22,991 nucleotides of DNA from Spirogloea muscicola (GCA_009602725.1 WELB01000002.1:2010921-2033911); one strand, 5' to 3'. Positions 9,362 to 21,453 are shown, counted from the first letter of the stretch. Program-made: numbers and translations. The notes: a model not told the origin generated them from the letters alone.

Positions 9362-10959
9362 CTAGGCAGCAACCTTAGCAGCTGCGGTGCCAAAGCGCTT
9401 GCGAGCCTCCTCCACAATAGTGAGCTTGATACCCTTGCCCTTAGGCAGCGACACCCATGGCTTGGAGCCCTGTCCGATGGTGAACACATTCCCTTGCCGA
9501 GTCGCAAACTGCTCAGACACGCTCAACCATTGCAACCGAGTCAGAGTCCCGACAACACAGAACAGCACAGCAGATCTCCAAGGGCTGCCACATACTGGTG
9601 GCAAGCAGTTTGAAGGGCAGTCAATGACACAGGACAACAATCTGCAGGAGGTTAGAAAATCCAACCTGGTGTCCAACGGCGTCCTTGAGATGGATGATGT
9701 CGAAGCTTCCCTTGTGCTTCTCACGGTGCTGCCAGACACAGACACTGACTTTTGTTCAAATCAGGGAGAGTAGCAGTAAGAGGACTGTTCAACTTGTGGC
9801 AAGATATGCAGATTCTCAAGCACACGTCAACTCCAGCAAGTGCAGGCAGAGCAGTCTGCGCACCATGATGGTACCAATACGGCCCCTGTTACGGCCGCCC
9901 GTGGTCATGGCAATGTTGCCAATATCAAACTTGATGAACTCCACGGCTTTTCCAGTCTCCAGATCAACCTTGATAGTGTCGTTGGCCTATCGCATGAAGG
10001 TGACGCAGTTCGAGAAGGTCATAATTTCAAAAACAGATGTCGTACATGAAAGCTCGTTGCTTGAACCAGCATCAAAGAGCATGAAACAAAATCAAATGAG
10101 CCGCTCAGTGAATGATGAATACCTTGATAAGAGGATCAGGGTAGCGGATGGTCCGCCCATCATAGGTGGTTATATACGGGATTTCCTTCTTGCCGATTGT
10201 GTGAGCTCGCACTCTGCACAGCTTGTACTGCAAATACCACGGAAAGGGTAAGCGTGTGGAGCCAGCTTAAAGAGGCCAGAAAGTACGTGTGAGAGAGAGG
10301 GTGCAACAACTCAAGCTCCATATACCTAGAAACCAAAAATATAATCCTCCAGAGTGTGTTACACACCTTGGCCTCTTCGCCACTGATGCGATGAAGCACA
10401 AAACGCCCTTTGCTGTCATACAAGAGCCTGAAATGCTCATCTGTCTTCGCGATAGTAATAACGTCTGCACAGCAAGCACCATTCCCATGTCTGATTCTTC
10501 ATCACATGGACAGGAAACAGCGGGAGAAGACCACAAATGTACCAACCTCAAGGCACTTCAAAGAGTAACTAGTCCTGCCATGTGCTGAAGAGTACACTAT
10601 AATCAAGATGTTGGAAGCCTGGACAATGCCTGCAACACTGCAGTATGTGCAACCACAGCCCACTGCAGCCAAGCTTTTGAGGTCGACGAGCTGCATGCAT
10701 TGAAGACCATAAAGCCTGTACAAAGAGCAGCACCGACCAGCGCCTGCACTTGCACAAGCGAGCTACGGAGAAACTCACCCATGAAGCCGGCGGGGTATGT
10801 CTTGTCCGTGCGGACCTTGCCGTCCACTGCAATGAGGCGCTGCATGCAGATGGACATGACCTCCTTGTACGTGAGGGCGTACTTGAGCCTGTTCCTGAGC
10901 ATCACCGCCAGGGGCAAGCACTCGCGCTCCTTGTGGGGCCCAGGGGACGGCTTCGGCGC
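9362..10959 (-). CDS. RPS4: Ribosomal protein eS4 (40S subunit), first exon missing
   Basis: A structural protein of the cytosolic small ribosomal subunit with S4-like and KOW RNA-binding parts. Exons on the minus strand: 10959-10779, 10464-10367, 10227-10123, 9986-9864, 9728-9666 and 9508-9362, with all phases consistent. They spell [44 protein letters not shown], then [109 protein letters not shown] and the Ala-rich end before TAG at 9364-9362. This is near-complete colinear agreement with eukaryotic eS4. The expected N-terminal exon (about 25 residues with GPKKHLKRLNAPKHW-like sequence) is not present between 10960 and the N at 11356 or beyond, so the model is 5' partial. The acceptor before 9986 is TAG rather than CAG. 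Confidence 0.95.
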
Positions 10960-11355
<396 letters not shown>

Positions 11356-11356
11356 N

Positions 11357-11606
11357 CCGCCGCCGCCGGTCTTGCAGCACGGTGTGCAGTAGCAGAGCTG
11401 CGAGCAGGCGGGCGGAGGAGACGAGGGGCCCAATTAATAAATGCCTCAGGCGTTCTAGCCGCCGCAACCGCCGCCGCCGTCGCCGCCGCTGCCGCCGCCG
11501 CTGCGGGCGCCAGAGCCGCCGCGTCGAGTACCTGGTACGGCACGGGGTGCTGCGAGTTGACCTCGAACGTGACGGCTTGGCAGTGGCAGGACCCCTCGAG
11601 CAGCAT
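11357..11606 (-). CDS. GFA / CENP-V-like zinc protein, 3' part lost in gap
   Basis: Exon 1 (11606-11532) starts at ATG and reads MLLEGSCHCQAVTFEV followed by NSQHPVPYQ. After a GTACTC donor and a tcgcag acceptor, exon 2 (11398 downward) reads LCYCTPCCKTGGG and runs into the N at 11356. The C-x-C and C-x-C-x2-C clusters are the zinc ligands of the GFA superfamily (glutathione-dependent formaldehyde-activating enzyme-like, Mss4-like fold), and PYQ-x-CYC-x2-C-x-K-T-x-GG is typical of its bacterial and fungal-type branch. The substrate is unknown for most members. The rest of the protein (about 100 or more residues) should lie in the missing sequence. It is divergently transcribed from YTM1, sharing a 326 bp spacer. 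Confidence 0.75.
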
Positions 11607-11932
11607 CTTCCGCACGGCGACGGCGGAGGTGGCGGCGGCGGCGGCGGCGGCGGCGGAGGTCGCGGCCGCGCGGCGGGCGGGGTTGGGTTGGGGGTTGGGG
11701 GTTTAGAGGGATCGCGGGGTTGGGCGCTCCCGTTCCGTCAAACGCCCCCCAGGGGGTGCCCTTGCCAGCCGACGCTCGATGGCGCCATCCGACGGACGCG
11801 ATGCGCCCCGCCAAGCGACGCCGCCCCGGCTAGACGGCGCGCGTGGCCGGGAAGCCTCCGGTAAGAGGCCCTCCTCCGACGAAGCCTCGCCCTGCCTGCA
11901 GCTCCCAGACCAGTCGGCCCGCCGCCGCCGCT
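11607..11932. promoter_or_regulatory. Putative bidirectional promoter, GFA-like gene and YTM1
   Basis: This is the whole spacer between two divergent start codons. It is strongly GC-rich, with a (GGC)n run at about 11630-11655 and a G-rich tract gggttgggttgggggttggg near 11680-11700 that could form a G-quadruplex. No TATA-like element was recognised. The promoter role is inferred from gene arrangement only. Confidence 0.5.
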
Positions 11933-14900
11933 ATGGGGAGCCCCGCTGCCGGCGCCGCGCCGGAGGGCGGGCGCGGCGAGGAGCGGCAGGCGCAGGTGCG
12001 GTTCACGACGCAGCTGCCGCCGGCGCAGCGCGTGCCGGCGTCGTCCTTCGCCGTGCCGGCGCACCTGACGCGCTACGGCCTCTCCGAGGTCATCAACACG
12101 CTGCTGGGCCTGGGTGAGCGCCTTGCCCGGCCCCGCCCGAGCCGCCGCCCCTGCTCTCGGCCGCTGGACCGGCAGCAGCTGAAGCCACGGCTGCCCCCGC
12201 GGCCGCAGACCCTCCCAGGCCCTTCGACTTCCTGGTGGAGGGCGAGCTGCTGCGCACGTCGCTGGAGAAGCTGCTGGTGGCCCGGAAGCTCTCAGCGGTC
12301 AGCCCGACCGCTCGGCAACCATAGCGTGGCTCCACCTCGCCTCTCTCCTGCCGCCCTTGCGCTTTGCACTTGACGAGCTGGCTGTGTTTTCAGCTGCTAG
12401 GATTGAGAGCCGCCACTGCGAAGGCCTGCCTTGCCTGGTGGGTGCTGATGGCTTGCGGGCCTTAGTTGGCCCTCCTCGTCAGACCGAGCTGACAGTCCGA
12501 TTTGCATGTGGGGCACAACAATGCAGGAAGCCACTGTAACGATTGAGTATGTGCCGGCGGTGGTCCCACCTGAGCAGCAGAACACACTTGTCCATCCCGA
12601 CTGGGTCAGCGCGGTCTCGGGAAGGCTGCTAAGGTGGCCACTCTTTCCCCCCTGGCTGAACTGCTCTATCTCAAGTGTGTGCGATACCGCGCAGTCAGCG
12701 GACTGAGCCTTAGAGTGATGAAAGATAACATGCCTACCTTACCCAATTGCTGTCGAATGAGTTGCTGATTGACACAGTGCAAGTGCTACTGCATGCTTCC
12801 TGTGCTCAGTAGCTCGCTTACCCTCAGATCGTCGCCATCGCCCTGCACTTGACGGGTAGTTCATCTAAGATATCCAAGCCTCGCAAGCAGTGCTGACACG
12901 TATATCTTATCATGGGGGTCCTTCTTATATTGTGGTCTTGCAGTTACATCGTGAGTGGATCTTATGACTGCCTAGGACGGTCAGTACAGTCTACCACCCC
13001 GCTGCTCTGACATCTGCCCAGCTTACTTGCCTTGCCCCTACAAAGCAGTGTTGCAAGGCTGCTAAGGGTGCTCCGTCCTCTGCAGACTGTGGGATAGAGC
13101 AGGACATTGTGCCTGCACTCTGGCGGGCCACACGGACACAATTACTGGAATAGCGTACCTCTCCACCAGCGAACGAGAAGGTGAGCTCACAGTAATACAT
13201 CCCCTTTAGTTCTTAGGTTTGCCGACAAACCTTCTTCAGTAAACGTCTAAGCTGTACTTCACTGTGGGGTTCCTTGCTTCTTGGCCTTGGTAATGCAGGT
13301 GTGAAGTGCAATGACATAGTGACATCTTCCAAGGACCACACTCTCCTCCTGTGGCAGGTTCTCTGAACTGTCTCTGACATGTCCTTTACAAAATGCATCC
13401 CTGTGCCACTGCTGTTGCTAAGGTCATGCTGTTGCATTTGCTGTTGCATCATCCTGAGACGCCTGATGGAAAGACTTCTGCTAGACTTTGATGAAGGTGG
13501 CGGAGAAGGGAGCACCCGACAAAGTAGGCGCAGTCAAAGCATTTGTGGGCCACTCAGGGAGCGTGCAAAGCGTGGCTGCCAGTCCCTCGGGAGAGGAGGT
13601 GAAAATTTTTGTCTTCACTGTGAAGTCCTCAACTTCAACATCAACCTTATTGACACCTGTTGGCAAGCGGTGTATATTTGAAGCTCTTACCACAGCCCTT
13701 GTCGATCTTTGAGTCTGGTCCTTCACACACTTCGTGGAGGACGTCTGGCATGAATGACGGACCTCCGACAAAGTGGTCTGACTTGCTCAGATTTGCAGTG
13801 GATCCTGGGACTGCACCATAAAGCTATGGCAGTCTCGCGGCCACTCTGAAGATCCATCGACCAATGATGATGTCGCTGCAAAGAAGCGCCGTATCAAAGG
13901 CGGGGCAGCCCAGGAGATGAATGCACCTGTAGAGGTTCGCCTTTCCGACCAAGACTGTCCCAGTGGCAATCTGTGGACTTGGTTGCAAGGGAGATGTCAC
14001 AGGGCTAGTATTCACTCGGCGATCATGAGTCCGGGGTTAATGAGGTAGCTGCTGCTGTAAGCTGGATCCTTAGGCAGGATGCTGAGCTGCGACTCATCAC
14101 GTTGTCCCTACCTCATCTTCAGGCTGGCCCTCAAGGAACCTTTGAAGGCCATACACAATGCGTGTCTGCTGTCACGTGGCCAGAGAGAGAGTCTATCTAT
14201 TCCGCCTCCTGGGACCATTCCTTGCGGACTTGGAACACGACAACGGGTGCCAATGTGGCTACTATAGTGGGCTCTCTCTCCCCAGACAACGCCGTGTGCC
14301 TTGCTACCCTACTCTCAGCTGATGTAGAAGCTTACTCGATATTCCAAGTGACCTTTTGGACTGGAAAGTAACTCTCCTTCACATTTGCACCCTCTTGGTG
14401 GCCCACAGGAAACAGGCAGAGCACTCCACTGCCTTGATGTTGGGGGCGACAGTGCCGCGCTGCTTGCTGCTGGTGGTGCGGATAGCACATTGCGCATCTG
14501 GGACCCTCGCGTAGCGAGTAAGTGATGAGTGCCATCATATGCTCAATGGAGTGGCTCTTCTTATTGCTCCCTCAGGTCATGTGCCGCACATGCAACAGGC
14601 ATAGCAGCTGCAAATTCAGGTTCTTAGTCCTGCAAAGCACGTCAATGTGAACCAGAGAGCTTCTGCAGGCTGTACTGAGTCGCCATTCCTAACCTGGCAG
14701 ATTCAATAACCCCGGCTATGCAGCTGGTGGCCCATCGGGGTTGGCTCACGGCCATCAAATGGCAAGTCACTTTCGCATGCTCGCTCTTGACATGCTGAAG
14801 CTCAACTACACCTGTTGCGGGTTAGCTTTGCACCTGCAGTCTTCCACTAGATCCCCAGCTTTTACCTTTCTTATAACATGGTCACTCAAAGCGATCCATG

Positions 14901-15586
14901 TGCAGCTGATTTGTAAATTGACCTTGGAGAGAGCAGGTGCCCTTGGTCAGAGTACCAATTGTTATCAGCATCACACGACTGTACTGTGAGGCTGTGGGAC
15001 ACGCGCAGCAAGGTAAGCCTCGTACAGGTGTTGCCTAGGCCTGCAGATGCAGTCCCAAAAGCTTCTCCTCGGCTCTGGCTCCATTTGTGACTGCAGGCGA
15101 GGCATGCGAAAGGCGTGATTGTGAGATATCCATGGAGCACCCATCTGAGATCGTTCGTTCACTGTACGCGTGTGCTGCTCGTTGCCTGGCAGGTTCCACT
15201 CCACACGCTGGACACCCACAAGGACAAGGTGAGTGCCGGAGAGCGCGCCACCGTGCTCCCTCCTCGACCGCGACGATCCTAATCCCAGCACACTCCGCTC
15301 GCCGGCCGTCCGTGGCGCTCGTCTGGCTCGTCGGCACGGCCAGCCGGTGCGCTCGGCCGCGCCGGCAGGCGGAGGTCGGGCTGGGCAGAGGTGGCTGCGA
15401 ATGGTTTGGCGCGGGGCGTGGCAAACTCCTTACGTCGTCTCGTGTCATGCGTGAAGGAGCACCCGAGCGGCAGTTCGCCCCATGTGTGTCGCGCAGGTGC
15501 TGTGCGCGGACTGGTGGCGCGGCGACAGCGTCGTCGCCGGCGGCTGCGACGGCGCGCTGGGCGTTCTGGCGGCGCCCGGCGCCTGA
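11933..15586 (+). CDS. YTM1: YTM1/WDR12 ribosome biogenesis WD40 protein
   Basis: A subunit of the PeBoW (Nop7-Erb1-Ytm1) complex needed for 60S maturation in the nucleolus; its N-terminal NLE domain is the substrate of the Midasin ATPase. Exons: 11933-12113, 12209-12297, 12527-12633, 12944-12979, 13086-13180, 13299-13357, 13485-13598, 13791-13934, 14123-14266, 14409-14517, 14701-14765, 14951-15012, 15193-15228, 15497-15586, about 440 residues, the usual length. The NLE domain shows VRFTTQLPPAQRVPASSF, LTRYGLSEVINTLLGL, PFDFLVEGELLRTSLEK and EATVTIEYVPAV, then HPDWVSAVSG. WD repeats follow: SYIVSGSYDCLGRLWD, IVTSSKDHTLLLWQ, ICSGSWDCTIKLWQ, SIYSASWDHSLRTWN, AAGGADSTLRIWDPR, WLTAIKWQ, LLSASHDCTVRLWDTRSK and VLCADWWRGDSVVAGG. 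The KKRR patch at about 13893 resembles the basic insert of the family. The join 14765/14951 is one nucleotide out of phase, or a microexon is missed. The start is the first ATG, preceded by an open frame without another ATG. Confidence 0.93.
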
Positions 15587-15591
15587 CGCCG

Positions 15592-15786
<195 letters not shown>

Positions 15787-15812
15787 GCCGCGCCCTGCGA
15801 GGCCGCGCCGTC

Positions 15813-16975
15813 ATGGCCGGCGGCCGCGCCGGCGCGGCGGGGCGCCTCTGCCATCCCGCTGCCGCCTCCCGCACCACCTGCCTGGACGCGCTGCCTGCCG
15901 AGGTCGCTCTGCACATCCTGTCTGCGCTGAGCCCCCGGGACCTCGCCCTCGCAGCACAAGGTACGCACACGCCACCGGCAGAAACAGTCGACCTCGGTTC
16001 AAAGCGCCTCGCTTTGAAACTGCGATTTGCACATTTCGTTGACTCGGAGCAGCTGCTGAAGGACGCTCGCGGCGGCCTTGGCTCTTCTCTCATTGCTGGA
16101 CGCTGCTGCTGCTGGCCTGTGGCAGTCTGTAGGTCATGGTTCTATGCCTGCTCCTCGCAAGGCTTGTGGCAGCAGCTCTTCCAACAACGATGGGGCTTTC
16201 GCGATCTCAAACCCTCTTCAGGATTGCCACATCAAGAGAGCAACTGGAAGGCTGCATATGCCAAGGAAGCAAGGTTACAACGCTTTGGCAGGTTGGTTTC
16301 AGCTCAAAGCTGCTGCGCTGCGATTAAGCTTAGATTACATGCCTATGTACATTGAGCTCAGAGACTCCTGCAGCTGTATCAAGGATACTCCTGTCAGCAG
16401 CCATGTCCACTTCTGTTTCTGTCAACAAGCCTCTCACCAGTCTGCATCACCCTTTCACCTTCCCTGAGCCTGTCTTTGTGCCTCTTTCAACTTGGTCTTC
16501 ATCTTCTTGCTCATCAGCCGCAGCAACCAATGCCCCCTTCCCTCTACACCCTCAAGCATACACTAACCATCACCAGCACCCTTGCGCCATTGTCTCCCTC
16601 ATCTTTTAGTACTAGTGCAGTTGATAATCTACATTCGGATCATCCTCTCGATAAGGGTTAACACCGAGCACACGTGTTGTTGGTAGTTGTTCTTATTCCT
16701 GCGTGATGTCCGTATACCCCAAGTATTGAAATTTATCTTTGCACTTCTTGCTCATTGACATGACTGGGAAGCTGTCAGATCATCCAACAAGCTTAGTCCT
16801 AGTTCTTGCAGGGGCACGACGATAAGCAGAGAAGGTAATTACTATATATTGGTGAGTGATGGGGTCATCATCAGGGACTTTGGGGCGTTCCCAGGCTGTG
16901 GTGAACCTTCACTGGCTGGCTTGAGTGCGGTGGCTGCATGTGCAGAGGTACTGGTTTCGTCAAGCAGTTGCTTAA
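15813..16975 (+). CDS. Small F-box protein
   Basis: Exons: 15813-15960, 16126-16291 and, less surely, 16812-16851 and 16946-16975 with TAA at 16973; about 127 residues. The F-box (residues about 23-70) reads CLDALPAEVALHILSALSPR, then DLALAAQVCRSWF and YACSSQGLWQQLFQQRWGF, with the usual L-P-x-E, L-x-x-L-x-x-x-D-L and V-C-R-x-W positions. F-box proteins recruit substrates to SCF (Skp1-cullin-F-box) ubiquitin ligases. After the F-box, SNWKAAYAKEARLQRFGR resembles the W-K-x-x-Y segment seen in many members. The last two exons (GTTISREGNYYIL and RYWFRQAVA) are in phase with good splice sites but match no domain I know, so the C-terminus and hence the substrate-binding part are uncertain. Confidence 0.65.
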
Positions 16976-17186
16976 GGCGTGTGAGTCTCACATGCGTATC
17001 ACTCGCCCGTGTTATAGTCTGGTACTGGCTGGGTTTGGTGCAGCTCTGCTGCTTTACGTGTGGAAAGGCTAGTGAAGTACATGCAGTTCCTGGTGTGCAG
17101 GTACATCATAGACAAGATTCTGTTCCCGCCCATGGTGCTTCCACCCAGAACTCGAAGTGCACATGGCTGGCAAGCTGTGCAGACCC
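16976..17186. other. Convergent spacer, F-box and zinc-finger genes
   Basis: The stretch lies between the proposed stops of two convergent gene models. On the plus strand an acceptor-like cag ending at 17100 precedes a short frame (YIIDKILFPPMVLPP). It has no clear donor or partner and I could not place it in either gene. Confidence 0.25.
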
Positions 17187-18679
17187 CTATAGTTGCTGTG
17201 ACTCGATGACTGCTTCGAAACTGGACAGAGACACCCAATCATTGGGGGTGCCTGCCTCCCCTTCATGCTGCAGCCTTGGCACTTCAAGTGAAGATGTTCT
17301 GGCAAGCCCGGTCCCAGTGCTGAGCTCACGCCTGGTAGCATCGTTAGCTTGCCCTGGGCTGTTTGAGAGGATGCTTGTCTTTGCGGGCGACCTTGATGCC
17401 GCAAGGCGAGCAGCGGAAGTGCAGGCGTGAGATTTGCCAGGCGGGGCTGGAATCGGTGAACAGAGCTTGCAGTGGTCGGACGAAAATGGGCAAGGGAAGG
17501 GAGGGTGGTGATGCTGCACGGCGGGTGGAGCTGGGCACGCGACTTCACGCCGCCGTTGATGGAGAGAAGGCGCGCCCGGTGGCGCGCGGAAACGATAGGG
17601 TGGTCAATACAAGCCGGTACACAGTCCAGGCGGAAACTAGTGCAAAAAGTGGGCTTACGCAAAACGAAGCCCAATGCTCAGTGGCTGAGATAGGATAAAT
17701 GGCTCTCCCAAAGGGGGCAAGGGCAAGAAGGGGGTGGTGGAGGCCGGACGGTCCCAGGAACTTGTGAACTCGCTGCCAGCTCCTCGTGATTCTGGCGATT
17801 GTGGCAGTGATAGGCATGGACTGGCAGCCCTCTCGTATTGAAACGTTGCTGGCATACTGGGCAGGCGACTCTCTGGTCTGGCGCATTTGGGAGGCGCGTG
17901 TGGACTGGGCTCAGGTCGTGAGACCGACCCTGCCGACGGCGAGGTCGTTCTTGATGGTCACCAGCTGGATGGCGTCTCACAATAACAGATCGAGGCAGCA
18001 AGGGAGGTGGAGGTACGGGTAGAGATAACAGGGGAGGTAGAGGAGGCAATGATGGCGGCGGCACTGGTGGTGGTGGTGGTGGTGGAGCAGGTCGTGGTGG
18101 TGGTGGTGGTGGTGGTGGCGGCGGCTCCGGGGCGGGGACTGGTGCAGGCACTGGTAAGTGCACAGCTGGAGCTTGGGGAAGAGATGGGCATTGCCTTCGA
18201 GAGTAGATGCAGCAGACTTCGCGGCCGGCAGGAAAGAAAGGGCCCGTCCGCAGTAGAGGAGTCGCTTGACTGTGCCGGGCTGATGACCATTCCGACTCGG
18301 GGGTCCATGTTGGGGGCCTCGGACTCTGCATCCGAGGAGGCCGAGCGGGGGTCCGCAAGCCGAGCTATCTCATCAGGAGCAGGGACTGCAGGGAGGGGCT
18401 CGGGCTCCACAGCCGTCGTCGGGGAGGAGCGTGAAGAAGCTGAAGGGGGCGTTGAAGGAGTGGGAAGGTCGGCCACTGAGGCAATAGCAGCCCTCGTTGC
18501 AGCAGTCGAGCTGCGGGTGCCGTAAGGGGGCGAGGGGCGCGCCGCGACCTCTGGCAGCCGCCGCCTTGGCGGTGGGGTTGGCCAGCGGGCGGTGGGCGGT
18601 GGGCGGCGGCGAGCGGCCGCGGGGGGGGGTGGCCGGGGGGGGGCAGGTGGAGCCGTTTCAGGGAAATTTTCGTTCATTT
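17187..18679 (-). CDS. Proline-rich protein with a C2HC zinc finger (structure unresolved)
   Basis: Three minus-strand segments look coding but lie in different frames, so introns must connect them. Segment 1 (from ATG 18679 to about 18290) opens MNENFPETAPPAPPRP and ends in an acidic Ser-rich part (SSDAESEAPNMDPR). Segment 2 (about 18170-17700) is very Pro-rich and then reads DQRVACPVCQQRFNTRGLPV followed by HAYHCHNRQNH. Its C-P-x-C-x3-F-x4-L-x2-H-x3-C spacing fits a C2HC or UBZ/Rad18-like zinc finger, usually a ubiquitin- or nucleic-acid-binding module. Segment 3 (about 17400-17187) ends in NDWVSLSSFEAVIESQQL. The opposite strand is also open through much of this GC-rich region (a Gly-rich frame), so strand choice rests mainly on the zinc finger. 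No family name is justified. It would be head-to-head with the phosphoglycerate-mutase-like gene. Confidence 0.4.
18030..18130. repeat. Purine-rich GGT/GGC trinucleotide tract
   Basis: An imperfect GGT/GGC/GGA repeat on the plus strand encodes poly-Gly or poly-Val there and poly-Pro or poly-Thr on the minus strand, depending on frame. In the favoured minus-strand model it gives the proline-rich segment before the zinc finger. Confidence 0.8.
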
Positions 18680-18953
18680 GAAACAACAAACAAAGGCCAA
18701 ATTGGCCAAGTACAGAGGCAAGCACATCTGAAGACGTACTTCACCTTTTTCATGGGGTTCNGCTCGCAGCCCGCCGCCGCCGCCGCCATCGCCCCGCGCG
18801 CCTGCCCGCGCGAAGCTCGCTTGCGCGGCAGTGCGCAGGCGAGAGGCTCCTCCCGTGCGCCCTGCCACTGCCCTGCCCCGCCGCTGCGCCCTCGCCTGCC
18901 CAAGCCTGCGCCTGCTCACCTCGGCAGCGCGGACCGGCGTGCCACCGGGGGCC
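18680..18953. promoter_or_regulatory. Putative divergent promoter with an N
   Basis: Spacer between the proposed starts of the zinc-finger gene (-) and the phosphoglycerate-mutase-like gene (+). A single N at 18762 separates an AT-richer left part from a very GC-rich right part carrying (GCC)n, so its true length is unknown. The promoter function is inferred from arrangement alone. Confidence 0.35.
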
Positions 18954-21453
18954 ATGGCCGCGACGAGCTTTCCCCCGGGCCTCTACCCCGCCCACGCCAC
19001 CAAGTCCATCCACCTGGTACCGCCCCCAAGCCGCAGGAAGCCCAGCAGGCCCACCTCCCGCCACATGGCGTCCTTGAAACGAGAGATCAGAGAGATCTCT
19101 TCTGTCGGAAACCCTACAAAATCAATCGAGGTTCTACAGTTACAAGAGAAGCAGCAAGGAGTACCTTGTAGTATCAGAAGATCGCTGCAACGGACCTAGC
19201 GCGCCAATGGAGCTAAGCCCAGCTGATAGTCAGAGTGTGTGCGCTGGTCGCGTAGTTGCATTGACAAGTGAGTGCCCGCCTGTGGCACGTCACAAGCAGA
19301 TCCGCCACGGGCAGGGCTTCCACAATGTGGCAGGCGAGACGGACTATGGCGCATACATGTCAGCCGAGTACTTCGATGCGGCATTGACGCCGATGGGTTG
19401 GCAGCAGGTACTTTACAACTGCATGATTCTGTGGTGCCAGCTGCAGTGCAAACCAGAACGTACGCAAGAAACGTTGGAAAAGCCACAATGTAGACTCGGT
19501 GACTGCTGAGTGTCGATTGCTGACGTGGGACGAGCCGTTTTGCTACCCTGTTGGCCTTGTGGATTGTCGGCTTCATGTCGACCTGCAGAGGAAGAGCTTG
19601 TAGAGGCAGTGAGCTCTTACCCCTAGGCCTGTCCTCTTGGTCTAGCAGCAAGATATACCACACTGCTACTTGTCCTCACGCAGACTTCTTTGCAACACTG
19701 AAGCATCTGCAGAGTACTCTTGTGAGTGCTGCAGACAACAGCACTGAAGAATCACATCCAGAACCTCCCAGGCGGTCTGCCGGTTGACTTGGTGGTGGTT
19801 TCGCCGCTGATGAGGTAGATCCACGTGCTTGGTCATTTGCCTTGGCGGCTTTGAGCTGCACACTAGTCCCACGACCGGTAATGAAGTCATAGCATGCTGC
19901 TGCATATGCATTTATTACGAGGTAGGCAGGAAAGGCATGCTAGCATGTGCAACTCTGTGCTTAATCTGGAGTCTCTGTACCTTGATCAGTGATGCGTTGG
20001 GTCGGGCCACCTTTTGAACAGGACGATGCAGACAGCTGCTGGAGTGTTTGGGAGTGGCAAGGTGGTGGATGGGGACTCTCAAATTCCACTTATGGTGTCC
20101 AATGTGGGGAAGAGCGAAGTGGGCCCCATCTCCAGCAAAGGCTGCCCTCCCTTTGTGGCAGTTGAGATGTGCCGAGAGCATTTGGTACGCCCCACAGCCT
20201 CCATGCAAAGCTCTTCATACCTTCTTGAGCTCTGTGCTACCATTTTGCATGCACCAGATTCTTACAGTATGCGAAGCTTGCTTGTTCCAGGGAATGCATC
20301 CTTGTGACAGGCGGAATACATTGACCGCTTATCAAGACCAATTTCCGGGTATTGACTTCTCACTGGTGAGATTATTTCATCATTCTTGTCTTTTGTATTT
20401 GGTTGTCGATATCAATGAGGATTGAGATCCTTATAATCTGAGCTTATATCTTACTATTCAAAATCATTTCATTGGCAGGTGGAAACAGACGAAGATACTT
20501 GGTGGCAAGCTGATGTGAGAGAGAGTGAAGAGCAACTAACTACCAGAGGTCAGCTTTTCTGCCAATGGTGAGTGGTGTCAATGGGTTGTTAGAGGTATGG
20601 CCTAACATGCAGCACGTGTGTGAAGGCCAATGTACTTGTGAAGGTGACAAGCACATGGCTCCTTGTTGAAAGTACCTCTTCATCAGTACATGTTAAATTC
20701 CTCTAGCATGACTTAACCCTGCTCCCAGTAGTGCAGGTTGATGAAGCGGAACGAGAGGAACATTGCAGTGGTCTCTCATAGCAGCTTCCTTCTACACATG
20801 CTATCCTTATTCGGACATGATTGTGAAGCAAACATCAGGAGGTCAATTCAGCAAGGGTGAGGGCAGCCAGCTATAATAAGCCTCAAAATTGTACGTGTGG
20901 ATCTGTAGTGCTTCTCTCGTCGCATAGTGATACTGACATTGTGTGCCCCTTTGTACATGGTCACTGCCTTCAACAATCCCTACTGATCGCTGTGGCTCAC
21001 GGCCATGCCTGTTAGGGTCTTGCAAGGCAAAGTGTCTGTCTTGTGCCAAGCCAGAATAGCTCATGACATGCTGACCAGCCCCATATCTGCTGACCAGGTA
21101 TGCCAATTGCGAGATGCGCTCTGTCATCCTTGTGAATCGCAGGTGTGTGCCTGTTATCACAATTCTCTCTTATCCTCCAAAATAACATCTTATTTGTGCA
21201 GTGTAACTTTAACGTGGAGTTGCGTTTCAGGCCTAATTGGCTCTAGTTTGACAGAGTGGCATGATAATATGTGGCATGCTATGTGACTGCTCGCCAGTCC
21301 CAGGCAGTGAACCTGCATGTGCATTCACTGATTTGCAGCAATGTGATCTCCCCGCATCACAAATTAGACTTTCCTGGAGGCCCTGGTCCGGACAAGTCTA
21401 GCAATACTGCAGACAAGGAGGTGATGGCAAATGGTAATGTTGGTCAGATCTGA
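18954..21453 (+). CDS. Phosphoglycerate mutase-like protein (histidine phosphatase superfamily)
   Basis: Exons: 18954-19016, 19300-19407, 19684-19713, 19772-19814, 20022-20184, 20291-20365, 20479-20567, 20737-20856, 21098-21142 and 21339-21453, about 283 residues, as in the plant phosphoglycerate mutase-like family (Arabidopsis At5g64460 type). Motifs in order: PGLYPAHATKSIHL, the catalytic IRHGQGFHNVAGE, YFDAALTPMGWQQ, VDLVVVSPLMRTMQTA, GCPPFVAVEMCREHLG, MHPCDRRNTLTAYQDQFPGI, DFSLVETDEDTWW, the second catalytic His in RNIAVVSHSSFLLHM, and YANCEMRSVILVNR. Both active-site His and the RHG arginine are kept, so a phosphatase or mutase activity is plausible; the substrate of the plant homologues is not well defined. 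The join 19407/19684 is one nucleotide out of phase under GT-AG. Donors of the first exons are of GTAC type. The stop is taken as TGA 21451; splicing at 21434 to a further exon cannot be excluded. Confidence 0.9.

Noticed and set aside
10468-10778. C-box-like gtgatga on the minus strand in an eS4 intron.
   Set aside because: Too close to the acceptor to leave room for a guide region and D box; no D box seen.
14518-14700. C/D box snoRNA in a YTM1 intron (gtgatga near 14522, ctga near 14677).
   Set aside because: The boxes are about 155 nt apart, no terminal stem is visible, and the first overlaps the splice donor.
14766-14950. Microexons that might fix the YTM1 phase problem.
   Set aside because: The candidates I tried either create a stop, give the wrong phase or leave an intron of only 14 nt.
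19408-19470. Mini-exon (CKPE) to fix the phase in the phosphoglycerate-mutase-like gene.
   Set aside because: It would require a 40 nt intron and lies where the family has no residues.
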